Assembly (NCBI GenBank): GCA_023205875.1 | Contig: CP060762.1 | Coordinates: 434,001 to 498,000, forward strand | Reading direction: 5' to 3' | Length of the DNA: 64,000 bases | Source of the DNA: Chloropicon primus | Taxonomy: Eukaryota; Chlorophyta; Chloropicophyceae; Chloropicales; Chloropicaceae | The notes under the pieces: generated by a model | Database searches by the model: none | What the model was told of the DNA's origin: nothing | What the model saw: the letters and a program-made list of their open reading frames with translations, nothing else | Translations under genes and position numbers: made by a program | In this document: positions 1 through 9,795 of the stretch, in pieces | Layout of the letters: every line of letters begins with the position of its first letter | How positions within the stretch are numbered: position 1 is the stretch's first letter

Positions 1-469
1 CGAAGAAGAACGGCACAACGGACAGGTCGGACGACCCGAGCCAAGGAACGCCAAGTGCGCGCGCACAAGATGATGGCACAGAGGACCGAAGAGTGAGAGT
101 GAGAGTGAGAGTGATGATCATGATTGGAGCTACAACCTATAACGCTTGTATATCCAGGCTTGTATGCTGTGTGCAAAGCAATCTCCCTTGTTGCGCGACG
201 AACCCGAGCGTTAATTCTCACTCCGCCATGTCGTGTCATTAGGGTTTAGGGTTTTCCCCCGTTGAAATCACTGTTCGGGTAACGGACGAGGGGCGTGACA
301 AGAGAGGGAGCGGAGAGCGAGACGAGCCAGAGCAACACGACGAGGCGAAGTGCGCGCGCAGAGGCGAAGGGGTCTGTCTTCGATCGATCGAAGGCTTCAC
401 GAGGACTCGTGGGTTTCCTTTTTTTTTTTTTTTGTGGCGCCAACTTGAACTGAATTGAGTGGGGAAGGC
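1..469. other. Left-edge intergenic region upstream of SMT1
   Basis: No gene can be closed here. The first ~115 bases are open in one plus-strand frame rich in charged residues and could be the 3' end of a gene outside the window, but nothing identifies it. A (GTGAGA)-like run lies near 101-113, a telobox-like tract at 238-255 and a T-run at 418-433, just before the SMT1 start. Positions 380-400 hold a GATCGATCGAAGGC sequence that weakly recalls the CTTTCG promoter box described elsewhere. Confidence 0.4.
238..255 (+). promoter_or_regulatory. Telobox-like element upstream of SMT1
   Basis: Two tandem copies of the plant-type telomere repeat (TTAGGG TTTAGGG followed by TTTT) sit about 215 bp before the SMT1 start. 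In plants, AAACCCTAA teloboxes in promoters are bound by Myb-type telobox factors and are common in genes for growth and translation. Only the sequence is seen here; its role is inference. It is too short to be an interstitial telomere array. Confidence 0.4.
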
Positions 470-1657
470 ATGAAGCGAAAGTGTTCTTCTTCTCCGACGA
501 CGACGACGACGATCGAGGGGAAGAGTGGGAACGGGATGGAGGCGGAGGTCGCCGTGACGGAGGCGGAGGTGAGGGAGGACATCAGCCCGCACGACGCCGG
601 GACGAAGGTGCCTGTGCCTCCCTCGTCGTCGCCTGCCTCGCCCGACTCGAAGAAGAAGAAGAGGTGGTGGAAGTTCCTGGAGAGGTTCGGGGGCTTGACG
701 CGATCGGACGTGAAGAGCGAGTGGAACGATTACGACGCGACGTTCACGCAAAAGGACGGGAAGGGGATCACGGACAAGGAGCACACCAAGGACGGAGTGG
801 AGAAGTTCTACAACCTCGTAACCGACATTTACGAGTGGGGCTGGGGACCAAGCTTCCACTTCTCTCCCAGGCTGAGGGGCAAAGGAATTGCGGAGTCTTC
901 CGCGGCCCACGAGACGAGGATCGCGGACAACTTGGGCCTGAAGCCGGGGACGATGGCCCTGGACGTGGGCTGCGGCATCGGGGGGCCCCTCATCACGATC
1001 GCGTCGCACAGCGGGGCCAAGGTGGTGGGCGTGACCATCAACAAGTACCAGGTCGAGAGGTGCAAGGCCCGCGCCATCAAGGCTGGCTTGAAGTATAAGG
1101 AGGACTTCGACGTCGTTCAGGGGAACTTCTTGGACCTTCAGTTCGCGGAGAGCTCGATAGACAACGCGTATGCCATCGAGGCGACGTGCCACTCGCCGGA
1201 CCTTGAGAAGGCGTACAGCGAGATCTTCAGAGTCTTGAAGCCCGGCGGAAAATTCGTGAATTACGAGTGGGTCTCGACCTCTGTGTACGATCCGAAGAAC
1301 CCGGACCACGTCAGGTGCATCGATGAGATCAACTACGCCAACGCTCTCCCGGAGATGCGCAGGTACTATGAGATCGCCGAGGTCGCGAGGAAGGTCGGGT
1401 TCGAGGTTCTCGTGGAGAGGGACCTGGCCGTGACCACCAACGCTGGCAATTGGTGGGAGATCCTCAAAAAGAGCATGAAGAAGTACAAGCTCAACGACAT
1501 TATTATTAAGACTCTTTCGTTCTTGAGGATCCTCCCAAAGGAGACCAAGGACGTCCACAAGATGCTTTACGGCGTCCTCGGCACGTTCATCGAGGGTGGT
1601 GAGATGGGCATCTTTTCGCCGATGTACATGGTCGTCCTCCAGAAACCAGAAGCTTGA
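470..1657 (+). CDS. SMT1: Sterol 24-C-methyltransferase
   Basis: This enzyme transfers a methyl group from S-adenosylmethionine to C-24 of a sterol side chain (cycloartenol or a related substrate), the step that commits to phytosterol or ergosterol-type sterols. The single-exon protein has 395 residues. Around residues 121-131 it carries the family signature YEWGWGPSFHF. The SAM-binding motif LDVGCGIGGP is at about 164-173, followed by the other class I methyltransferase motifs and a sterol methyltransferase C-terminal domain. The first ~70 residues are low-complexity (poly-Thr, then a KKKKRWW segment) and may include a membrane-anchoring part. The ATG at 470 is the first in frame. Next to SMT1-type plant enzymes the core is complete; whether it does one or two methylations cannot be told from sequence. 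Confidence 0.93.
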   Translation: MKRKCSSSPTTTTTIEGKSGNGMEAEVAVTEAEVREDISPHDAGTKVPVPPSSSPASPDSKKKKRWWKFLERFGGLTRSDVKSEWNDYDATFTQKDGKGITDKEHTKDGVEKFYNLVTDIYEWGWGPSFHFSPRLRGKGIAESSAAHETRIADNLGLKPGTMALDVGCGIGGPLITIASHSGAKVVGVTINKYQVERCKARAIKAGLKYKEDFDVVQGNFLDLQFAESSIDNAYAIEATCHSPDLEKAYSEIFRVLKPGGKFVNYEWVSTSVYDPKNPDHVRCIDEINYANALPEMRRYYEIAEVARKVGFEVLVERDLAVTTNAGNWWEILKKSMKKYKLNDIIIKTLSFLRILPKETKDVHKMLYGVLGTFIEGGEMGIFSPMYMVVLQKPEA

Positions 1658-1810
1658 GCGGACCCGGGGACGCGATTCCACAACCAAGGCACAATCAGGC
1701 AAAGAGAGAGAGAGAGAGCCCTGCCTTGCCCCCCCCAAACCTGTAATCGATTTTTTTTGCTCCACCAGAAAATAGAAGAAATCATTTTTTTTGGCTCGAC
1801 GACGACGGCC

Positions 1811-3500
1811 ATGTCGTCGACGTTACTCGAGCGCACTCGAGGTAAGCGCAACCGAGGCAGAGGAAGCCATGCTCGGCTTCCCCTCTTCCTCCTCGTTCCC
1901 TCTCCCTTGGTCTCGAAGCTGACGGCTCGTTTCGGCTCGTTTCTCTCTCTCTCTCTCTGTCTCTCTCTGTGCAGCTCTGCATGAAGAGATCGAGCGAAGC
2001 GAACGGCTTGTTGCCAAGGACTTCCACACGGATGCGAAGTCCCACACGAGTCGCCTTGCGCAGAACCACCGCGTGTTCCAGTGCGTGGACGGGATTAGGA
2101 AACGGTCGAGGGATCTGTTGACAATATACGACGATGAGGATGGCTCCAGGAAGGATGAACTGGAAGGCATGGCGGCCGAGAACCAGGAGGTGTACAGTTT
2201 GTTTTACGAGCGCCTCAAGGAAGCGAGGGACTACCACAGGAGGCATCCGGACTTGGAGCTCGCGAGCGTCGACAAGGATGAGGAAGAGTTTCTCAAGTCG
2301 AGGCCCCGTGTCGACTTCAGCGGTGAAGAAGCCCAAGGGAGATTCTTGGACCTCCACGACGTCCACCGTTCGTTCACGAACGCTCCAAAGTTCGGGAACA
2401 AGGATTTGTCTTACCTTGACTTCCTCGGCATGTTTTGTGACTTCAGGTCGATCCCAAAGCCCTCCAAACTGAACCAGGAGTACAAGGCTTACCTGGAGGA
2501 CCTTGACGAGTATCTGGTTGGCTTCTACGGGCGGTCGCAGCCGCTGGCGTCCCTCGGTGCTCCCCTGGCTGCCGTGGAGAAAGAGTTCGACGAGATGTGG
2601 GAGAGGGGCGAGGTGGAGGACTGGGAGGACAAAGGCCTCGGCGCCTCCACGAGCCAAGTGAAGGACAACCCCAAGCTGATCGATCTGGAAGACTTCGAGT
2701 CCGCGGGAGACCTGGAGGCAGTGGGCGGGGACAGGATCAAGGAGGCCCTCGTCGCACTGGGCCTCAAAGCCGGGGGGTCACTCTCCCAGAAGGCGGAGAG
2801 GTTGATGGCAACGAAGGGAAAGGCCCTCGAGGAGTTGGACAGGAAACTTTTCGCGAAGGGCAAGAAGCCCGTCAGAAACGCGGAGGAAGCCCAGAGGAGG
2901 CTGTCCCTGAGCAAGGCCATTGCTTTGCTGGAATGCAGGATCCGGGCCCTGATGCAGCTGATGGAAAAGACCCTGAGCGACACGAAGAAGCAGGTGGAGA
3001 AGAAAGCAACCAGCACGTACGAGGAGCTGGTCGCGGACATGGAGGAGCTGCAAGACAGGGGTCAGGGAGACGACCAGGGAGGCGATGGAACGGACAACGA
3101 GGACGACGAGAACGACAACATCATTTACAACCCCCTGAATATCCCCGTGGGCTTCGATGGCAAGCCCATCCCTTACTGGCTTTACAAGCTCCATGGCCTG
3201 AACCAGGAGTTCAAGTGCGAGATATGCGGCAACTTTTCGTATTGGGGAAGGAGGGCGTTCGAGAAGCACTTCAACGAGGCGAGGCACCTGCACGGCATGA
3301 AGTGCCTTGGGATTCCGAACTCGAAGATCTTCAGCGAGGTCACCAAGATTGACGAGGCTTACGCTTTGTGGGAGAACATGAAGAAGAAGAACAGCGCGGT
3401 TGGTTTCACCCAAGACGAGGACGAGGAGTTTGAGGACGCCGATGGAAATGTCTACAATAAGAAAACGTACATTGATCTGCAGAGACAGGGGCTCCTGTAG
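1811..3500 (+). CDS. SF3A3: Splicing factor 3A subunit 3 (SF3a60/Prp9)
   Basis: SF3a60 is part of the U2 snRNP SF3a complex, which helps place U2 at the branch point. The exons are 1811-1841 and 1975-3500, giving 518 residues. The 133-bp intron (GTAAGC...GCAG) interrupts codon 11 and has a CT-rich 3' half. The N-terminal SF3a60-binding helix region, the LYDDxDG-like segment (LLTIYDDEDGSRKDEL), a SAP-like LGLKAGGSLSQKAERL segment and the C-terminal C2H2 matrin-type zinc finger (CEICGNFSYWG...HFNEARHLHGM) are all present and in the normal order. The protein ends in KKTYIDLQRQGLL, matching the near-invariant C terminus of the family. The length is very close to human SF3A3 (501 aa). Confidence 0.96.
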
Positions 3501-3624
3501 AGGCGACGAGAACGAACAACGTGTGCCTTTGCGATGATCCTTTTAGTACTAAAATAACTTTACTCTGAGCCTCTTGCGAGGAAGATGCCAACAACAAACG
3601 AAAAGAAAAGCAGGCTGCGCGTTC

Positions 3625-3945
3625 CTACGGAGTATGGAACTCCTCGTTTTCTTCTTCGTCGGCCTGATCTTCCTCGAATACTTCGTCCCCGTGAACAAAC
3701 TCGTGGGCCTCGTCTCCATCCTCGTCCCGCTTCAATGCCCCGAAGTACCATCCAAAGCCCTGGACACCCCCGCCCCGGCCAGGAGAGTCCGTCAACAAAG
3801 GTTGCCGACGTTGGTACCTCTGCTGCTTCCTGGGGCCTCCAGCGTCGTCCTCGTCCTCGTCTCCGTGACGCCGCCCGCTCCCCCTCTGCCCCTTCACCTT
3901 GTCCTTCCCCGTGATGAAGTCGGATATCTTCTTGAAGAAGTTCAT
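3625..3945 (-). CDS. Small acidic protein of unknown function
   Basis: I do not recognise this 106-residue reading frame. It starts with an ATG (MNFFKKISDFITGKDK), has a basic, glycine-rich and charged middle, and then a hydrophobic-aromatic motif QGFGWYFGALKRDEDGDEAH followed by a very acidic tail ending in EEFHTP. The WYF...DEDGD block looks like a conserved short motif rather than random sequence. There is no signal peptide or membrane segment. It converges on SF3A3 with only 124 bp between the two stops, the usual spacing here. One copy of the dispersed promoter cassette (4215-4393) lies upstream in the orientation that reads toward this gene. An additional 5' exon is possible. Confidence 0.5.
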   Translation of the reverse strand: MNFFKKISDFITGKDKVKGQRGSGRRHGDEDEDDAGGPRKQQRYQRRQPLLTDSPGRGGGVQGFGWYFGALKRDEDGDEAHEFVHGDEVFEEDQADEEENEEFHTP

Positions 3946-4214
3946 ATCCTCAACCGCTACTTCTCTTCACTGGCTACCAATGACGTGATGCCCTCAGCTC
4001 ATGACTCCCACTCCCCTCTCTTCCTCCTCTCTCTCTCTCTCTCTGTTATCACTCAAACTACTTCTGTTGTGGTCGTGTAGGCTCTTAAAGTGTCGTCCCA
4101 AGCTCCCAACTCGCTGGTGTGGCTGCTTCCTCGCACCTTCTTCGGTCCCTTGGCACCTTGGGCACCTTGGGCACCCTCCTCTCTCTCTCTCTCTCTCTCT
4201 CTCAAGCTGCTGAC

Positions 4215-4393
4215 AACCCAGAAAAGCAAATCGATCGTTTCAGCGTCTTTCATCCTCATCCGTGCGTCGTTCCTTTCGAGAGAGAGGTCGTTGGAAAGAT
4301 CTAGACGTAAGGGTTCCTCTCCTGGACCTCCCTCCTCGTCCCGCCCTCCCCCTCGTGCTCCACGTCGTCCTGAAACTCACCTTTGTGCGCCTC
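4215..4393 (-). repeat. Dispersed promoter cassette, copy 1
   Basis: This ~179-bp segment is closely similar to 27284-27462 (same orientation) and to the reverse complement of 17359-17537. In the minus-strand sense it begins GGCGCACAAAGGTGAG, contains GGACGACGTGGAGCACGAG and the block TTTCCAACGACCTCTCTC, and ends at a GATCGATTTGC segment. It lacks the additional ~135 bp that copies 2 and 3 carry on the gene-proximal side. Read on the minus strand it points to the small gene starting at 3945. Confidence 0.85.
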
Positions 4394-4555
4394 GTCCTCG
4401 TCCTCGTCCTCTGAGTTGCTTCAGATTTTGGGCAGCAGACGAGCAGAGGAGAGGAGGCAGAGAGCAAAGGTGAGTGGCGCTTTGGATCGAGGATACGCGA
4501 CGAGAAGGAGGAGGTAGGCGAAGGTGGATTGGGCGTTCAGAAGCATCGTCTCTTC

Positions 4556-4579
4556 CTCTTTCGAAAGAGCCGTCGCTCG
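4556..4579 (+). promoter_or_regulatory. CTTTCG promoter box upstream of bL35
   Basis: The box contains the perfect 14-bp palindrome CTCTTTCGAAAGAG followed by CCGTCGCTCG. It lies 250 bp before the bL35 ATG in the same orientation. It matches boxes upstream of SEC8, the SANT gene and DUF2256. A second related block, GAGGCGCTCTG, follows at 4586-4596 as it does at 48616-48626. Confidence 0.6.
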
Positions 4580-4829
4580 TAAGAAGAGGCGCTCTGATGG
4601 CGGAGCAAAGAGGACTGGAACTGAACGGCTTTGCTTTGAAGTTTTGCGAATCGCGAGAGGCCAAAGGCATTGGTCAGGCGTTAGGACGAGAGGGGAGAGG
4701 GATTGAGTCCCGGGGTGCGAGTTTCGAGCCCTTTCAATCGGCCAGGAGGGGGACCTCGCGGTCTCTTTTGTCGGCTGCGTCCGCTATCATAGTTTGATCC
4801 CACGAGCGAGGCGTTTTGGCATTGGAGAG

Positions 4830-5357
4830 ATGGCGTCGCTATTGGCCAGGGTGAGGACGCTTGCCGCGACGGGGTTGAGGTTGAGGTTGAGGCCGCTGCA
4901 GATGTCGAAGTTGGTTCCGTCGGAGGTGATGAGCTCCGGCGTCTTCTTTGGTGGTCTCGGCTCGACGCAGTTGCGCGGCTTGTCGTTTTTGAGGAGCAAG
5001 GTCCTTGCTCCACTAGGGGACAGGGCTTCTCCTTGGAGCAGGAGCAGTGCTGCGACGATGAGAGTGATGCCCTCTTCGGTTCATCCTCTCCGATGCACCG
5101 GGGTTGCTGAGCAAGTTCGAAGCATGGGATCCGCGGGAAAGAGCGGGAAGAAGATGAAGTCGTATTCGAGCTACAAGAAGCGCTTCAAGCTGAGTGCCTC
5201 GACCGGCATGTACACAAGAAGAAGGTGCGGTGCCGCTCACCTGATGACGAAGAAATCGAAGACGCAGAAGAGGAGGCTCCGGCTTAGCACCTCCACCCAT
5301 TCGGGTTACGCCAAAGTCATGCGCAGGCTTGGATTTAAGAAAACAAAGTTCAACTGA
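4830..5357 (+). CDS. Organellar large-subunit ribosomal protein bL35
   Basis: This is a bacterial-type L35 protein of the mitochondrial or plastid large ribosomal subunit. The 175-residue protein has a long arginine- and serine-rich N-terminal extension (residues 1 to about 110) typical of an organelle targeting peptide plus linker. The complete bL35 core follows: KMKSYSSYKKRFKLS, then GMYTRRRCGAAHLMTKKS and KTQKRRLRLSTST, finishing with MRRLGF. Single exon; the ATG at 4830 is the first in frame with the extension. The N terminus, rich in Arg and Leu with few acidic residues, slightly favours mitochondria, but plastid import is not excluded. Confidence 0.9.
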   Translation: MASLLARVRTLAATGLRLRLRPLQMSKLVPSEVMSSGVFFGGLGSTQLRGLSFLRSKVLAPLGDRASPWSRSSAATMRVMPSSVHPLRCTGVAEQVRSMGSAGKSGKKMKSYSSYKKRFKLSASTGMYTRRRCGAAHLMTKKSKTQKRRLRLSTSTHSGYAKVMRRLGFKKTKFN

Positions 5358-5565
5358 ACGACAAGCTTGTTGAGAGCCAGGGAAAAGACTGAAGGGCAAA
5401 GTACGCGCGTGCGTTTGCGTTCTGATGGGGGGGAAGCGACTGCGATTGCGACGATGCGAAGAGACGGTGGGGCTTTCTCTCTTTGAAAAAGCGAGTTTCC
5501 ACGATTCAAACTTTTTTTATCCTTAACTAGCTATACAAAGGTGCACGCCGCCTGACCCGCCACCA

Positions 5566-6873
5566 CTACAAATAGTAGTCACCCTGTCTGCTCTCGGCAC
5601 CAACTTCTTTGAGCCTCTTGAGCACCTTCGAGTAGTAGTCTTGCAGATACATCTCCAGAGTTGTTGTCTGGTTCGGGTCGACGCCGAGCTCGGCGTAGGT
5701 TTCCTCCATCGGGGCAACGAAGGACTCGTTCGACGACAGGACTTCGGCGAACGCCATCCTGTCCGTGACGTCGACAGTCCACTGGAAGAAGGAGGTGAGA
5801 ACCCTCGTTGCGGAGAGCCACCACATCGGAACCTTGGTGACTTTGGCGTCGGCCCCGGCGTACCTCTCGCACAAGCCGATCACCTGCTGGATCGTGAAGG
5901 CTTGGGGACCCGCAAAGGTCAGCACCCTCTTCTTGAGCTCCCCGGCGTCGTCCTGCTTGAGCGCCGCCAGGGTCAGCCTCGCCACATCTGTCGAGTCCAT
6001 GTAGGCGACCTTGGTCTGGTCGTCCGTTCCGTACACGCTCTTCTCCTCGAGAATCGGCACGGCGTACTGAGAGATAACAGCCTGCATGAACCCGCAGAGC
6101 CTGATCACGGTGTAGTCCAGACCGCTCTCCTCCAAGAACTTCTCCGTGCTCAGCTTGATGTTCATCAGGGGAACGTTGGTGTGCTTGTCGCAATTGAATA
6201 TCGAGAAGAAGATGTACTTTTGAATCTTCATCGCTTGGCACGTCTGTATGAGAGCGACCTTGCCCTCCCAATCCACCTTCTTCACGCTCTCCTCCGGCCT
6301 CCCCGTCGCGCAGTCGATCACCGTGTGCACCCCAACGAGCGCAGGGGGAAGCGTCTCCGGCTTCAAGAGGTCGCCATTCACCACGATGGCGCCCCAATCC
6401 CTCAGAAAGTCCGCTGGATTCTCCCTGGCACGCACAAGGCACCTCACCTCGTACCCATCGTCAAGAGCTCTCCTCACCACTTGCCTACCGAGCGTGCCGG
6501 TCGCTCCGACGACGAGAAGCGACGTTCGCTTCACGGGCGTCCCTCCGAGACCTGCAGTCGTCTCCGTCGCCTTGGCGTCTCCCGCTTCCCTCGACGCTTC
6601 GCTCGCCTCCGCCTTGGCCACGTGACGAAGATGATGATAACGGAACTTCCTGGCATTCTTCCCGACAACAACCTGCTTGGTTGACGTTGATGGTCTCGCA
6701 CAAGCCACGCCGGGGCGAGGAGACGAGGAGTGGCCGATCACCTGGGTGCTTCCGCTGCAAGAGCACCTCCCCCTCCCGCTTCCCAACCTCTTCCTCCACA
6801 CGTTCGTCGACATGTTTGGCCGCCGCTGCGCGCTCTCGGTCTGAGCCCAGGAATCGCTTAAATCTCTCTCCAT
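5566..6873 (-). CDS. Ycf39/HCF244-like NAD(P)-binding atypical SDR, plastid-targeted
   Basis: This is a protein of the NmrA/Ycf39 group. In plants and cyanobacteria these proteins (HCF244, Ycf39) help synthesise or stabilise the photosystem II D1 protein and deliver chlorophyll. It has 435 residues from the ATG at 6873, or 415 from the second ATG at 6813. The first ~110 residues are basic and serine-rich, consistent with a transit peptide. The Rossmann fold starts at LLVVGATGTLGRQVVRRALD (the TGxxGxxG dinucleotide motif), followed by YEVRCLVR, GDLLKPETLPPAL and the family block LDYTVIRLCGFMQ. Ycf39 is plastid-encoded in red-lineage algae, so a nuclear copy fits a green alga better. Stop codons of this gene and bL35 are 208 bp apart (convergent). 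Confidence 0.85.
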   Translation of the reverse strand: MERDLSDSWAQTESAQRRPNMSTNVWRKRLGSGRGRCSCSGSTQVIGHSSSPRPGVACARPSTSTKQVVVGKNARKFRYHHLRHVAKAEASEASREAGDAKATETTAGLGGTPVKRTSLLVVGATGTLGRQVVRRALDDGYEVRCLVRARENPADFLRDWGAIVVNGDLLKPETLPPALVGVHTVIDCATGRPEESVKKVDWEGKVALIQTCQAMKIQKYIFFSIFNCDKHTNVPLMNIKLSTEKFLEESGLDYTVIRLCGFMQAVISQYAVPILEEKSVYGTDDQTKVAYMDSTDVARLTLAALKQDDAGELKKRVLTFAGPQAFTIQQVIGLCERYAGADAKVTKVPMWWLSATRVLTSFFQWTVDVTDRMAFAEVLSSNESFVAPMEETYAELGVDPNQTTTLEMYLQDYYSKVLKRLKEVGAESRQGDYYL

Positions 6874-7402
6874 CCTTCGGTTCGTGGCTCACGATGATTT
6901 CTCTACAAGACGTTCACAACGTTGGACAACGCATAATGCTAATCGCTTGTTACGGTAATGAAATATGTGGACGTCACACAGAGAACGTTTGCATGCCTCC
7001 TTTGGTGCAAGAACAGAAGGCCAGAAGGCCGCCATGGACTCCTCGAAGGGCAAGGGCAAGTCCTCTCCCCTTCATCTCCTCATCCCCCCTTTCTCTTCCC
7101 CCCTTTCTCTTCCCCCCTTTCTCTTCCTCGTGGCTGGCCTGGGGGTTTCTCTTTGGTTGGAGTCAGAGTCCCCAACTCCAAGCAGGTTGTTGAGCGCCCT
7201 CGTCGAGGTCTAAACCATCATCGGGAGTGTGCTGGACGAAAGATCATCGTCTCTCAGCCTTTCGATTGACCCTTTCGAGCCACGCCCCCCGGTGCACCAC
7301 CACCTGTGCGCGGCAGATCAGATCAGATCGAGATCAAGATCAAGATCCCAGGCGTTACACAAGCCGTGTGTGTGTTGCTGTTGTTGGGGGAGGAGTCCAC
7401 TA
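6874..7402. other. Intergenic region with a 15-bp minisatellite
   Basis: No supported gene. Positions 7084-7128 hold three exact copies of the 15-bp unit CCCCCCTTTCTCTTC. A GATCAAGATCAAGATC-type run lies near 7318-7346, close to the 3' end of the next minus-strand gene. Around 7255-7285 there is a CTTTCGATTGACCCTTTCGAGCC stretch that resembles the promoter box, but it does not precede a recognised plus-strand gene. Confidence 0.5.
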
Positions 7403-9349
7403 CTAACTCTGCGCCTTCGCTCCTTGGCCGAGGCAACAGGTGAAGGCTTTGGGAAGGCCGAGCCACGAGAAGAGGCGAGGGGCTGCTCCGATCCCGCGCT
7501 CTCTCGCGGCGGCGCTCAGCTTGTAGCTCGCGATGTTGCCGTCCAGAGCGAGCATCCTGTCGAAGACCGCGGGCTTCGACTTTGGGGAATCGTGTAACGG
7601 GCGGCTCGGGTGGATCCAGGCCGGCTGATTCCGAACGCGGGCCCGGCACACAATTTGGGTGGAGGGCTCCACCCCCTTTGGCTTCCCCGCCAGGTCCCCC
7701 CGCAGCGACTTCACTTGTTCCTCCAACTGCGCGATTCTGCTCACGAGCGACGTCGCCGTCGTCGTCGTTTTGGCCCCGTCCGTGCCATTGCAGCCGTGCG
7801 GGCTCCCACCCGGCCCACGGAGACCCCACACTTCCTTCTCCAGGCCAGACATCCACGCTAACAGCGGCGGCTTCTCCTCCACGGCGTCCCACTCCCCCTC
7901 CTCCTCTTCCATCATCGCGGAGGGCGGGGAGGCGAGGCCTTGGGATCTCGAGGTCACAAAGGCGCCCTCGTCGTCGCTGTCCACGATCGTCTGCATCGAC
8001 TCCACCGTGTGAAGCTCGGACAGCTCCGCCTGCCTGAAGGTGGACTTGTAAATGTCTGGCTTGCCGTCGGCCCACTTCAGCATCTGCTGGGACCGGTAGA
8101 GGCCCAGCTGCTCCTTGGTGGTGATGCTCGGCGCGAGCTCGCTCCAGGGGCCGATGTCGTCGAATATGGTGTACTTGGAAGTTCCCCCGATGTTCTCCGG
8201 GATGCAACTTGGGTCGACGTACTCCAGGAGCTGGTCCATGTACCTGGTCCCGAGCACGGTGATTTTGGACTGCGTCCTGGGGCTCAGCATCGGCTTTATC
8301 ATGTTGAAGATCACCTTGAAGATGTACGGCGCGTTGATGATGATCATGTTCCCCATCATCTCCGGGTAGTTGTCCTGCACGAACCCGGTCACGCACTTCA
8401 TGATTCTTTGGGTCTCCTTGGTCAAGATCTTCAGGCTGATGCCTTTGACGTCCATGATGGTCAAGCTCGTCTCGATCAACTTCCCTGAAGCCTCGGAGCA
8501 AGCCGGCAGCTTCAAGTGCAAGAACTTCTCGTACTCCTGGATGAAGAGCTTCACGATGGTCTCCTCAGTGGCGAAGCTGAGAACCTTGTGCACGTTGATC
8601 CCCCCGAGGTACTGGATGTAGATGGGGCGGCCCTGCTTGTCGCACATATGGTAACCCTGCGGAAAGTACTCGAGGAGCTGGTCCCTCTCCGGAAATTCCT
8701 GGAACAGGATGTCGTCCACGCCCCACTCCTCGCGCCACTCGAGGTGCTTGAGGTACATCTCCGCCGCCCTGTCCACCTTGAAGTTCCTGGCCCTGAGGAA
8801 GCGCAGGAGCTTCTTCTCGTCCTCGAGGTGCTCCTTCCTCACCCTGGGCTTCCCCGCGAGCTCCTCCTGGAACTCGGCCAGGTACTCGCCCTCCTCCTCG
8901 TGCGTCAGGCCCCACGCGTTCAAGTCTTTGCCGTTCGCCGCCGCTCTCCCCGCCCTCCTCGGCCTCGTGGGAAGCCTCTTCGCGCCCAACTTCTTGAAAG
9001 AGAACTTGGAAAGCGAAGCGGAGAGCCGAGGGCTCTTCGGGCTCCTCGGGGTCGATGCCTTCTCGTCGTCCCCGTGCTCCGAGGACGACGACGCGTGGGC
9101 GGGCTCCTCCTGGTGGCTCCCCCTCTTCTTTCCCGGCACCTGAAGACTCTTGAGCACCCGCACCGAGTTCTTCAGGACCCTCCCGCCCTCAGCAACCCCT
9201 TTCCTCAACTTGGAACCCACTCCACCACCACCACCCTCCTCGCTTCCTTCCGCCTCCTCGTACCGCGTGGCGTCGCTCCCGGCCTCCTCCTCCCCCTCGC
9301 GATGATACGACGTACTCGGAGTCATGCCGCCAACCTTCTTGCCCTCCAT
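7403..9349 (-). CDS. Sec14-type CRAL-TRIO lipid-transfer protein
   Basis: This is a cytosolic phospholipid-transfer protein of the Sec14 family (phosphatidylinositol/phosphatidylcholine exchange, membrane traffic). It has 648 residues in a single exon. The CRAL-TRIO N-terminal helical region is at about 150-212 (LLRFLRARNFKVDRAAEM). The CRAL-TRIO lipid-binding domain follows at about 225-400, with the gate and core signatures LTIMDVKGISL, NYPEMMGNMIIINAPYIF and PENIGGTSKYTIFDD. The first ~145 residues are charged and low-complexity (Glu/Gly, Ser/Lys). A C-terminal region of about 200 residues contains a short coiled coil near LVSRIAQLEEQVKSLRGD. No GOLD domain is seen, so it is nearer to plant SFH-type Sec14 proteins than to patellins, although the SFH nodulin domain is not obvious. 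Confidence 0.9.
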   Translation of the reverse strand: MEGKKVGGMTPSTSYHREGEEEAGSDATRYEEAEGSEEGGGGGVGSKLRKGVAEGGRVLKNSVRVLKSLQVPGKKRGSHQEEPAHASSSSEHGDDEKASTPRSPKSPRLSASLSKFSFKKLGAKRLPTRPRRAGRAAANGKDLNAWGLTHEEEGEYLAEFQEELAGKPRVRKEHLEDEKKLLRFLRARNFKVDRAAEMYLKHLEWREEWGVDDILFQEFPERDQLLEYFPQGYHMCDKQGRPIYIQYLGGINVHKVLSFATEETIVKLFIQEYEKFLHLKLPACSEASGKLIETSLTIMDVKGISLKILTKETQRIMKCVTGFVQDNYPEMMGNMIIINAPYIFKVIFNMIKPMLSPRTQSKITVLGTRYMDQLLEYVDPSCIPENIGGTSKYTIFDDIGPWSELAPSITTKEQLGLYRSQQMLKWADGKPDIYKSTFRQAELSELHTVESMQTIVDSDDEGAFVTSRSQGLASPPSAMMEEEEGEWDAVEEKPPLLAWMSGLEKEVWGLRGPGGSPHGCNGTDGAKTTTTATSLVSRIAQLEEQVKSLRGDLAGKPKGVEPSTQIVCRARVRNQPAWIHPSRPLHDSPKSKPAVFDRMLALDGNIASYKLSAAARERGIGAAPRLFSWLGLPKAFTCCLGQGAKAQS

Positions 9350-9795
9350 GGAGCCCCTTCCCTCTACAGCCTAAGTCCGTAACGCTCGACTACCTTTCGT
9401 AACGGCCGCCTCTCTCTCGCTCGCTCTCTCGCTTAATTGATACCTTGGGGAGCACGAATCATCTTCAGATGAGGAGCGATGGGATGTGAGACACAGAGAG
9501 AGAGAGAGTGGGGGGGGGGGGGGCAGGTCCGTGTGCACGTGTTTCGTGATGGACCTCCTCCTTCCGTCTGTCCATCCATTCCTCTATTCTATCTCTATCT
9601 ATCTGTCCATCATCATGATCTATTCTGTGTGTGCTTGAACGCATACCCCTGGCTCCCTGGTTCTTGGCCAGTGGGCAGCGAGGAGGGTATCGTCCTCATG
9701 GGCGCGGGGGGTCGAAGCTCAAAAATAGAGACCAGCTACATTACAAGGCGATATGACTTCTTCTTCTTCTTCTTCTCCATAATAAAACAAGTTCT
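9350..9795. other. Intergenic region without a recognised gene
   Basis: Simple sequence only: an (AG)n run followed by a run of twelve or more G near 9497-9524, a TCTA/TCTG microsatellite near 9591-9610, and a TTC triplet run at about 9759-9777. The last overlaps the 3' end of the proteasome gene. Nothing protein-like is seen. Confidence 0.45.

Larger units (their letters stand above)
3946..4829. other. Divergent intergenic region (small protein / bL35)
   Basis: This region holds a CT tract near 4024-4043 (a GA tract in the sense of the minus-strand gene). A minisatellite of CACCTTGGG units lies at about 4150-4175, and a second CT tract at 4178-4203. The dispersed cassette is at 4215-4393 and a perfect copy of the CTTTCG promoter box at 4556-4579. 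An open frame from an ATG at 4597 (about 66 codons) precedes bL35 but has no protein-like composition; it is more likely 5' leader sequence. Confidence 0.5.

Noticed and set aside
238-255. Chromosome end or interstitial telomere
   Set aside because: Only two telomere-like units are present, followed by a gene on ordinary sequence on both sides; it fits a promoter telobox instead.
239-1765. 508-codon minus-strand open frame over SMT1
   Set aside because: Antisense shadow of the sterol methyltransferase, with Arg/Leu-rich composition and no motif.
4474-4797. Possible small protein upstream of bL35
   Set aside because: Composition is like the surrounding leader, and the only ATG (4597) lies after the promoter box in front of bL35. 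Treated as leader or uORF sequence.
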